Assembly (NCBI RefSeq): GCF_001954275.1
Contig: NZ_MBEU01000017.1
Location: 1 to 64,000 of the forward strand
Direction: 5' to 3'
Source: Mycobacterium sp. IS-836
GTDB lineage: Bacteria; Actinomycetota; Actinomycetes; Mycobacteriales; Mycobacteriaceae
DNA: 64,000 bases
The notes beneath the pieces were generated by a model. It searched no databases. It was not told the DNA's origin and was given only the letters and a program-made list of their open reading frames with translations. This document shows, piece by piece, positions 57,771 to 64,000 of the stretch. How positions within the stretch are numbered: the first letter of the stretch is position 1; every line of letters begins with the position of its first letter. The position numbers were made by a program, and so were the translations under genes.

Positions 57771-58673
57771 ATGTCCGAGTTGAGTAGGCCCAAACGCCAA
57801 CCCGTGCGCGGCGCGCTGCGCGCCTCGATGAGTGCATCGCCCGCTCATCGCGTGGCCGCCGAACGGGCCGCCGAAGACTTCGGCAAGGGTCCGTGGTCGG
57901 CGTTGCGGTCCGAGGTTCGCTGGGCGTTCACCCCGCCGCGCATCTGGCTGTCGGGGGTGCTGGCCAACCTGGTGCTCGCCGTGGCGTGGTTGGTGGTGCA
58001 GCACCTGACCGCGCCCGCCCATCACCAGACCCACTCCCACTACCATCACGCCGGGTTTTACCATCACCATCACTTCGACTGGGTGGTCCTGATCAGCACC
58101 TACTTCGCCTCGTTCGTGCTGGCCGACGTCACCACGACCAACCTGCTCGGCGCTGACCACCACCGCGTCGCAAAGGGCTTGTCGGACGGGGTGTCATTTT
58201 GGCGGGTGCTGTTGATCAAGAACCTGGCCCTGATTGTGATCGTGGGACTGCCGACTTTGGCGATGGCGATGGCATTGACGTTGTGGAAGCAAACGCCGGG
58301 GCACTTGGCCCAGACGATCCCCAACGTCGCCGTTCCGATAGTGACCTGGCTCGGCGTCGGCAACCTGATCTCCGTGTTGTTCCCGGTGGGTGCCGAGCCG
58401 CTGCTGCAGCGGTGGCAGGATCGCCGTGACTGGCGGCGTACCGGCGCCTGGATTCTCGCCCTGGCCCTGCCCTATGCGTTGTACTACGTCGCCGACCCGA
58501 TGGGCGGAGTCGAACACAAAGTGTTGTGGACACAGGTGCCTGCGGCGATCGGGCCGGTGTTCGGCCGCGACACGAAAAGCTTCGTGCATCTCGGCATCGC
58601 CCTGGCCGTCTGGGCGGCGGGAACCGTGTTGGCCGTCCTGTGGGTCCGCAAGCGCGGACTGCACATCAGGTGA
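57771..58673 (+). CDS. Multi-helix membrane protein with His-rich loop
   Basis: 300 aa, ATG 57771 (GTG 57762 possible). About seven membrane helices (LANLVLAVAWLVVQHL, VVLISTYFASFVLADV, LALIVIVGLPTLAMAMALTL, VAVPIVTWLGVGNLISVL, WILALALPYALYYV, and a final AVWAAGTVLAVLWV). Between the first two is a loop with ten His in about twenty residues (HHQTHSHYHHAGFYHHHH), a probable metal-binding site. Part of the sequence resembles ABC-2 exporter membrane proteins. No ATPase gene adjoins. Function unknown. Confidence 0.8.
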   Translation: MSELSRPKRQPVRGALRASMSASPAHRVAAERAAEDFGKGPWSALRSEVRWAFTPPRIWLSGVLANLVLAVAWLVVQHLTAPAHHQTHSHYHHAGFYHHHHFDWVVLISTYFASFVLADVTTTNLLGADHHRVAKGLSDGVSFWRVLLIKNLALIVIVGLPTLAMAMALTLWKQTPGHLAQTIPNVAVPIVTWLGVGNLISVLFPVGAEPLLQRWQDRRDWRRTGAWILALALPYALYYVADPMGGVEHKVLWTQVPAAIGPVFGRDTKSFVHLGIALAVWAAGTVLAVLWVRKRGLHIR

Positions 58674-58674
58674 G

Positions 58675-59109
58675 TCAGCCCGCGGGCGTGATTCCCGAGC
58701 TGGAGATCGTGAAGCCGCGGCCCGAGGCGACCCTGCAGGTGATCCCGCTTACCTCCGACCGGCAGCTGAACGCGCCGAAGCTGGCGGTTTCGCCGTAGGG
58801 GAGCGTTGCCTGGCCCAATCCTGGGTTGCCCAAACAGGTTTCACCCGTGCAGACCGTGAACGCGCCGGCGGGATCCATGTGCACGGACCTGTGCGGCGAC
58901 ATGGTCTGGCAATAGGCTTCGTCGGGCATGCCAGCGCCGCGTTGGTAGTCGATCTCGCAGCTGATGTTGTGCGACGGGGAATAGAAGGCGCACACGTTGG
59001 CCAAACAGATCGGGTCGTCGGCGGCGGCACTGGGCATTCCCGCACAGCCGCCGGCCGCGACGATCCCGGCTACCGCGAGCCTCAGCCCGTCAGGCGTGAG
59101 GTGCCTCAT
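58675..59109 (-). CDS. Secreted disulfide-rich protein (DUF6636-like)
   Basis: 144 aa. Signal peptide (LRLAVAGIVAAGGCAGMPSAAA), then Cys-rich mature domain with FYSPSHNISCEIDY, YCQTM, VCTGETC, LPYGETASFGAFSC, ITCRVASGRGFTISSSGI. The order of Cys and the final GRGFTIS block resemble actinobacterial DUF6636 proteins, matched from memory only. Function unknown. It overlaps the NYN gene (ATGA), so they are probably coupled. Confidence 0.8.
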   Translation of the reverse strand: MRHLTPDGLRLAVAGIVAAGGCAGMPSAAADDPICLANVCAFYSPSHNISCEIDYQRGAGMPDEAYCQTMSPHRSVHMDPAGAFTVCTGETCLGNPGLGQATLPYGETASFGAFSCRSEVSGITCRVASGRGFTISSSGITPAG

Positions 59110-59978
59110 GCGGTGTCGGTGTGCAGCCGCACCATGCGCGTCGTGCTGCTCTCGTCGAGGTCGACGAGATCGCTGCGCGAGCGCAGGAAGTCGCTGAATG
59201 ACTTAAACCCCAAGGACTTCTCGCTGAACGACGGGTCCATCCGTTTCATCTGGGCCTTGACCGCCGAGTTATGGAGCCAGTCGGCGTCGTCCTTCTCCTG
59301 GCCGATGCGCAGCGCGCGCTCGAGCAGTCCGGTGGCGGCGGCTTGCGGGTCGGCGGGCGCCGGTTCGTCGTCGGGCTCGGACGCGTTGGTCTTTCGGCCG
59401 CGCCTGCCGTTCTTCGGGGCCGGCGCGGCGACGGTCGGGATTCCGGGAAGCGCGTCGTAGGTGACGAACTCGTCGCACGCGGCGGCCAGCGAACGGCTGC
59501 TGGCGCCCGCCACACCGATGCCGACGACGTAGCGGCCCAAGCGTTTGCAGCGCTGGGCGAGCGCGATGTAGTCCGAGTCGCCACCGACGATCACCACGTG
59601 GGTCAGGTCGGGAAGCCGGAACATGTCTTCGACCGCGTCGACGGCCAGGCGGATGTCGGCGCCGTTCTTGCCGTAGGCGGCAGCCGGGAACAGTTGCACC
59701 AGATCGACCGCGCGGCCCACGAGCTGGCCGTGGTAGGCGGCATTGACGTCGGCGGACCAGTCCGCGTAAGCGCGGGTGAGCACGAGAGTGCCGAACGACG
59801 AGGCGAAGTCGATCACCGCGCCGATGTCGACGGCCGCCAACTCGAGACGCTCCTTGTCCAGCCCCTTGGCTTTGTCGCGCTGGAATGAGTTGCGCCCGTG
59901 CACCTGGTCGTACCGCGAGATGACGATGTTGTCGAAGTCGAGATAGACCGCGACGCGCGTGGGGCCGGATTCGGTCAT
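59106..59978 (-). CDS. NYN (PIN-like RNase) protein with OST-HTH/LOTUS-like C-terminus
   Basis: 290 aa. NYN/LabA-type nuclease acidic residues: YLDFDN at the start, KNGADIRLAVDA and VIVGGDSDYIALA. A charged linker (about residues 178-215, RRGRKTNASEPDD) leads to an RNA-binding OST-HTH/LOTUS-like domain (LKSFSDFL-like block FKSFSDFLRSR). Predicted RNA endonuclease or RNA-associated factor. Such proteins are widespread in actinobacteria and mostly unstudied. The gene is followed by the secreted protein gene. Confidence 0.88.
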   Translation of the reverse strand: MTESGPTRVAVYLDFDNIVISRYDQVHGRNSFQRDKAKGLDKERLELAAVDIGAVIDFASSFGTLVLTRAYADWSADVNAAYHGQLVGRAVDLVQLFPAAAYGKNGADIRLAVDAVEDMFRLPDLTHVVIVGGDSDYIALAQRCKRLGRYVVGIGVAGASSRSLAAACDEFVTYDALPGIPTVAAPAPKNGRRGRKTNASEPDDEPAPADPQAAATGLLERALRIGQEKDDADWLHNSAVKAQMKRMDPSFSEKSLGFKSFSDFLRSRSDLVDLDESSTTRMVRLHTDTA

Positions 59979-60089
59979 GGTGCCAGCGAACCATACCGAT
60001 CACCTTGGGTGAAGCCGTCATCATCGCTGGTGTCCCGGCCAGCGGTCAGTGTCACGCAAAGTTCCGTTCTGTGTTGTTAACCTGGCGGC

Positions 60090-60779
60090 GTGGACTCCGA
60101 GACGGACGCTGCCAGCGAGAACCCGACGAAGGCGGCACTCGCCGCTACCAGTTGGGCGCTCCTGGGCATGATGTCCTACGAGGAGGAAGTTTCTGGCTAC
60201 GACCTCAAAAAGTGGATCGATTGGAGCGTCGACCTCTATTACTGGAGCCCGTCGTACAGCCAGATCTACACAGAGCTGAAGAAGCTCGAGGGCCTGGGAC
60301 TGGTGACATCCCGCGTCGAACGCGACGAGGGTACCCGCAGCCGCCGGCTCTACAAGATCACCCCGGCCGGCATGGAAGCCGTCACCGAGTGGACCAACGA
60401 CGCACCCGTGGACCCGCCGGTGCTCAAGCACAGCGTGCTGCTGCGGGTGACGTTCGGGCATCTCAGTAACCCAGCTCGACTCAAGGAGTTGTTGCAGGAG
60501 CACGTGGCGTACGCCGAATCCCGGCATCGCAAAGCGATCGAGGATGCCGAGGGGGCCGAGGCCGAACCCGCCTGGGCGTATTCGGTGATCGCCTTGCGTT
60601 GGGCGGCGAAATACTATGCGGCAGAGCGTGAGTTCGCACTGGAACTGATGAAGGACATCGACGAGGCCGACGCCGTCATCGCGAAGGCCGCCAAGGGGGG
60701 TTTCGGGAGACCCCGCCCTACGCCTGGCTACTGGCGTGAGGTCGAGAAGCAGGTCGAGGCCAAGCGCGCGGCGGACTAG
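60090..60779 (+). CDS. PadR-family transcriptional regulator
   Basis: 229 aa, GTG 60090. N-terminal PadR winged helix (ALLGMMSYEEEVSGYDLKKW, SYSQIYTELKKLEGLGLVTS, RRLYKITPAGMEAV), then the coiled-coil dimerisation half typical of Vir-type C-termini. PadR proteins repress target genes and release on binding phenolic or lipid ligands. It lies upstream of the amidohydrolase gene on the same strand (94-bp gap), which is its likely target. Confidence 0.9.
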   Translation: MDSETDAASENPTKAALAATSWALLGMMSYEEEVSGYDLKKWIDWSVDLYYWSPSYSQIYTELKKLEGLGLVTSRVERDEGTRSRRLYKITPAGMEAVTEWTNDAPVDPPVLKHSVLLRVTFGHLSNPARLKELLQEHVAYAESRHRKAIEDAEGAEAEPAWAYSVIALRWAAKYYAAEREFALELMKDIDEADAVIAKAAKGGFGRPRPTPGYWREVEKQVEAKRAAD

Positions 60780-60873
60780 CCGATTCGAAGTGTCCCGCTC
60801 ACTGAGATGAGCCGTCGCTAGCGGTTCGGCCGGCCCGGAACCTAGCGAGTACATTTGCAACAACGGAGGACCG

Positions 60874-62148
60874 ATGGCTGCAAGCTGGGACACGATCGAT
60901 CGCTACGTCGTCATCTCGACGGACACCCACGCCGGGGCGGATCTCCATGACTACAGGCAGTATCTGCCCGCCCGCCTGCACGACGAGTTTGATGCCTGGG
61001 CCAAGGAATACGTCAGCCCGTTCGACGACCTGATCATCGCCACTGCAGACCGAAACTGGGATCACGATCTCCGGATCGCCGAGATGGACGCCGACGGGGT
61101 GGCCGCCGAGGTGTTGTTGCCGAACACGGTCCCGCCGTTCTTTCCGACCACTCCCAACATCACCATCAGCCTGCCCCGGACCCGTGACGAGCTCGAGAAG
61201 CGGTGGGCCGGAGTGCAGGCCCACAATCGCTGGCAGATCGACTTCTGTTCGCTGGCCCCGGACCGCCGCCGCGGGTTGATTCAGGTCTTCCCCAACGATG
61301 TCGATCTGGCTTTGGAGGAGATCCGCTGGGGCGCGGAGCAGGACTGTTTCGGCGGCGTGCTTATCCCGCCAGTATCGCCCGGCGACCCTCAGGTGGCCCC
61401 GCTCTTCCATACCCGCTACGAGCCGATCTGGGCACTCTGCACGGAACTGGACCTGACTGTGGTGCAGCATGCGGGGGCCGGTAGCCCCGAGATGCCGATG
61501 GACCAGCCGGCGTCTAACGCGGTCCTGATCACCGAGATGGCGCTGTGGGCCCAACGGACGCTCGGCCACCTGATCCTGGCCGGGGTGTTTGAGCGCTACC
61601 CGACGCTGCGGTTCGTACCGACGGAGCAGGGCACGTTGTGGGTTCCTCCGCAACTGGCGATGCTCGACGCCATGGTGCCCACCATGAAATCCGAGGCTCA
61701 CAACCGCACCTACGGGATGTTCGGCGGGTCGTCGGTCGACGCACTGACCATGACCCCGAGCGAATACGCCAAGCGCAACTGCTACCTGGCCAGCGAGCTG
61801 GCACCGTTTGACGCGGCGATGATCGACTTCATGGGGGCTGACCACATCATGTGGGGCAGCGACTATCCCCACGAGGAGGGCTTCGCGCCCCAGTCCAAGC
61901 TGGCCATCCGCTGGGCGTTGCATGACAGGTCCGAGGACGACTGCCGAAAGATCCTGGGCGGCAACGCGGGCCGTTTGTACCGGTTCGACCTCGATGCGCT
62001 GGCACCGGTCGCCGCCAAGATCGGTCCGACGGTCGCCGAGGTGCATACGCGGCTCGAGGACACCGGCTATCGGGCGCCCGCCGCGTTCGGCTACCGGCCG
62101 TTCGAGGGCGGGCTGGCCCTGCGGCGTCGGGCCCCGGAGCGCATTTAG
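60874..62148 (+). CDS. Amidohydrolase-2 (decarboxylase-type) family protein
   Basis: 424 aa, ATG 60874 with GGAGGACCG upstream. TIM-barrel metal-dependent hydrolase with STDTHAG near the N-terminus, a central VVQHAGAGSPE, and a C-terminal MWGSDYPHEEG (Asp of the metal site). Related family members decarboxylate aromatic acids or hydrolyse amides. The substrate is unknown, but the PadR regulator and nearby KstD-like enzyme fit aromatic or steroid degradation. It overlaps the convergent KstD-like gene by 4 bp. Confidence 0.9.
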   Translation: MAASWDTIDRYVVISTDTHAGADLHDYRQYLPARLHDEFDAWAKEYVSPFDDLIIATADRNWDHDLRIAEMDADGVAAEVLLPNTVPPFFPTTPNITISLPRTRDELEKRWAGVQAHNRWQIDFCSLAPDRRRGLIQVFPNDVDLALEEIRWGAEQDCFGGVLIPPVSPGDPQVAPLFHTRYEPIWALCTELDLTVVQHAGAGSPEMPMDQPASNAVLITEMALWAQRTLGHLILAGVFERYPTLRFVPTEQGTLWVPPQLAMLDAMVPTMKSEAHNRTYGMFGGSSVDALTMTPSEYAKRNCYLASELAPFDAAMIDFMGADHIMWGSDYPHEEGFAPQSKLAIRWALHDRSEDDCRKILGGNAGRLYRFDLDALAPVAAKIGPTVAEVHTRLEDTGYRAPAAFGYRPFEGGLALRRRAPERI

Positions 62149-63842
62149 CCCGCTGCGTCGCGGGCCGCGATGTAGCCGTACACCAGCCCCTGCGCGATGG
62201 TCGCGCCCGCGCCTGGATAGGTCGTGCCGAACGCATTGGCTGCGGTATTGCCGATTGCATACAGCCCGGCGATGACGCCGCCGTCCTCGCGCAGCACCCG
62301 CGCGCGCTCGTCTGCCCTCAGTCCGCCGCAGGTACCCAGATCGGACAGCACCATCTTCACCGCGTAGAACGGGCCTTTGATCAACGGACGCAGGTTGGGG
62401 TTCGGCTTGATCGTCGGGTCGCCGTAGTAGCGGTCGTAGGCGCTGCGGCCCCGACCGAAGTCGGGATCCGTACCGGCAGCGGCGTTTTGGTTGAAGCGAG
62501 TCATCGTCTGGAAGAATTCCGATACCGAAACACCCATGTGCTCGCCCAAAGCGCTGAAGTTGTCGGCGCGCACCGCGATGCCCGCGTCGTACCACGCCTG
62601 TGGAATCCGCATCCTCGGAAAGAGCACGGCACCAAAGACATAACTGTTGCGGTATTGCTGATCGAAGATGATCCACATCGTGTCGACCGGGCTTCCGGCC
62701 CGTTCCAACTCGAGCAACCGCTGGCCGAAGGACATGTAGTCCGCCGACTCGTTGGCGAACCGGTGGCCGTTTTGGTCCACGATCAGACAGCCCGGAAGTG
62801 ATCGCTCGGCCAGCATCACCGCGGGTGCCTTACCGGGCAGCGGCGCGACGGCGGGGAACCACCATGCCTGATCCATCAGATCGAGGTCGGCGCCCAATTC
62901 CTGTCCCGCCCGGATGCCATCGCCGGTATTGGTGTTCGCGCCCAGGCTTACGTTGGCGCCCAACGACTCCGACTGGAATTTCCACCGCATATCCATGGCG
63001 TGGTCGAAACCACCGGTAGCCAGCACCACGCCACGGCGGGCGGTGACGGTCACCTCGCGTCCGTCATGGTCCACGACAGCGCCGGTCACGCGGTCGCCGT
63101 CGCCGGTGAGACGCAGCAGCGCGGTGTCGGTCCACACGGCGATACCGGCGCGCAGCACACCCGCGAACAGCCCGGCCATCAGGCCCTGGCCGCCGGCGGC
63201 GTAACGCCGGCCGAGCAGCCGCCCGCCGACGCCTTGCGTCACTCGCTTGCCGAACGTCGGAATGCCCTTGTGCGGTACGCGTGCAACCAGGTTCATCCAG
63301 CGGTAGTCGGCGCCTGTGGTGGGTATCGGGACGCTCGATTCCATCACGCCGGGCTGTAGCCGGGCACGGTACTCGCCGAGAATCGAGGTATCGAAGGGGC
63401 GGCATTCGCAGGTGCGGCCCGCCGCGCTGCCGCCGGGCTCCTCGGGGTGGTAGTCGGAGTAGTCCCGAGCCCAAAACAGTCGTAGTGGGGTCGTCCGACG
63501 CAGCATTTCGACCGTCGCGGACACGTGCGCTAAGAACTCGGACGAACGCTGTCGGGACGCCGATCCTGCGACCACCGAATCCAGGTAAGCACTGGCGCGC
63601 TCCGTGGTGTCGTCGGCGCCGGCCTCTCGCAGCACCGGGCAGGCGGGGAGCCAGAGAGCACCACCGGACCGCGCCGTCGAGCCACCCACGTAGCAGGACT
63701 TTTCCACGATCAGCACGGACAGCCCGAGTTCATGGGCCGCCAGCGCTGCGGCCATGCCCGTGCCTGAGCCGACAACCAAGAGGTCGACGGTCGTGTCGGC
63801 CACCGGAAGTCCGGCAGGGATGGTCGTGCTGTGCGCAGTCAC
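62145..63842 (-). CDS. 3-ketosteroid-1-dehydrogenase-like FAD oxidoreductase
   Basis: 565 aa from GTG 63842 (MTAHSTTIPAG); the frame continues upstream to 63914 but lacks family similarity. FAD-binding VVGSGTGMAAALAAHELGL, VEKSCYVGGSTARSGGALW, ATGGFDHA and the C-terminal TTYPGAGATIAQGLVYGY match KstD and fumarate-reductase-like flavoproteins. KstD introduces a 1,2 double bond in 3-ketosteroids. Mycobacteria carry several KstD paralogues, so steroid specificity is not certain. It is divergent from the partial gene at the window end. Confidence 0.88.
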   Translation of the reverse strand: MTAHSTTIPAGLPVADTTVDLLVVGSGTGMAAALAAHELGLSVLIVEKSCYVGGSTARSGGALWLPACPVLREAGADDTTERASAYLDSVVAGSASRQRSSEFLAHVSATVEMLRRTTPLRLFWARDYSDYHPEEPGGSAAGRTCECRPFDTSILGEYRARLQPGVMESSVPIPTTGADYRWMNLVARVPHKGIPTFGKRVTQGVGGRLLGRRYAAGGQGLMAGLFAGVLRAGIAVWTDTALLRLTGDGDRVTGAVVDHDGREVTVTARRGVVLATGGFDHAMDMRWKFQSESLGANVSLGANTNTGDGIRAGQELGADLDLMDQAWWFPAVAPLPGKAPAVMLAERSLPGCLIVDQNGHRFANESADYMSFGQRLLELERAGSPVDTMWIIFDQQYRNSYVFGAVLFPRMRIPQAWYDAGIAVRADNFSALGEHMGVSVSEFFQTMTRFNQNAAAGTDPDFGRGRSAYDRYYGDPTIKPNPNLRPLIKGPFYAVKMVLSDLGTCGGLRADERARVLREDGGVIAGLYAIGNTAANAFGTTYPGAGATIAQGLVYGYIAARDAAG

Positions 63843-63938
63843 GGTGAGAACGGTAGGCCGGGGCGGCGCGACGCAGGAAGACCCGTCCTGATGAGTGGAA
63901 CAAGCGGCTGCCACAGGTCGGGCCGGGGGAGTTAGATC

Positions 63939-64000
63939 ATGGCGATGACGTCGCAGACTGAGGCCGACCCCGTTCGGCTTATTGAAGCGCAGGCCGCACC
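63939..64000 (+). CDS. 5' end of an unidentified gene running off the window
   Basis: ATG 63939 has GGGGGA eight bases upstream, and the frame stays open to the window end (20 codons, MAMTSQTEADPVRLIEAQAA). Too short to identify. It starts 96 bp from the divergent KstD-like gene. Confidence 0.6.
   Translation, partial: MAMTSQTEADPVRLIEAQAA

Overview
The window is high-GC actinobacterial chromosome, and its gene content and order identify a Mycobacterium. It carries the polyketide locus pks17-pks9-pks11-cyp139, the run tyrS ... tlyA-ppnK-recN-mctB-pyrG-xerD ... parA-scpA-scpB-cmk-der in M. tuberculosis order (Rv1661 to Rv1713), an SVP-type PPE protein and a PknE orthologue. Several M. tuberculosis blocks are missing or replaced (Rv1669-Rv1682, Rv1702c, Rv1704c-Rv1707), and there is a second ammonium transporter and many genes with no counterpart at these places in M. 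tuberculosis. A non-tuberculous, probably slow-growing species is the best fit. Species-level identity cannot be settled from this window alone.

Layout. (1) 1-8.5 kb: polyketide locus. It holds the end of a KR-ACP module, a stand-alone KS-AT-ACP protein (Pks9) whose KS has Gln in place of the catalytic Cys, a type III PKS (Pks11), a P450 (CYP139) and an intact ABC-F ATPase. (2) 8.5-15 kb: accessory block with small secreted proteins, a ferritin-like protein, an OmpR-type two-component system divergent from a two-domain DUF1259 (LppY/LpqO-like) lipoprotein around a 15-bp inverted repeat, a PepSY protein and a DUF222/HNH protein. (3) 15-23.4 kb: the Rv1683/Rv1684 pair, a TetR-ABC exporter operon with tandem operator-like repeats at its start, an amt paralogue, the DNA glycosylase gene mpg and a BASS-family transporter. 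(4) 23.4-42.6 kb: dense housekeeping block with many 1-8 bp gene overlaps, covering tRNA charging, NAD kinase, DNA repair, copper control, CTP synthesis, chromosome partition and condensin, pseudouridylation, CMP kinase and the Der GTPase. (5) 42.7-49.9 kb: two membrane-anchored PknH-sensor-like proteins, tRNA-Pro(GGG), a 1.06-kb segment bounded by the tRNA 3' half and a decayed copy of it and carrying a DUF4242-cyclase fusion gene, then small redox and regulatory genes including an unlisted 46-aa membrane protein. (6) 50-59 kb: PknE, two paralogous secreted C39-like peptidases, a PPE-SHOCT protein, a flavin reductase/FAD oxidoreductase pair behind a sequence matching the KstR consensus, and a His-rich membrane protein. 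(7) 59-64 kb: NYN/OST-HTH RNase-like protein, PadR regulator, amidohydrolase-2 protein, KstD-like steroid dehydrogenase and the start of a gene that runs off the window.

How parts may work together (inference): the KS-Gln protein would supply an acetyl starter by decarboxylating malonyl-ACP, the upstream modular enzyme would extend it, and Pks11, CYP139 and the ABC-F protein would complete a small-lipid pathway. The two-component system probably controls its divergent lipoprotein neighbour through the inverted repeat. The TetR protein at the end of the ABC operon probably represses that operon. The KstR-like site, FAD oxidoreductase and KstD-like enzyme suggest sterol-linked redox functions at the right-hand end. 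No CRISPR array, complete insertion sequence, integrase or rRNA gene was seen.
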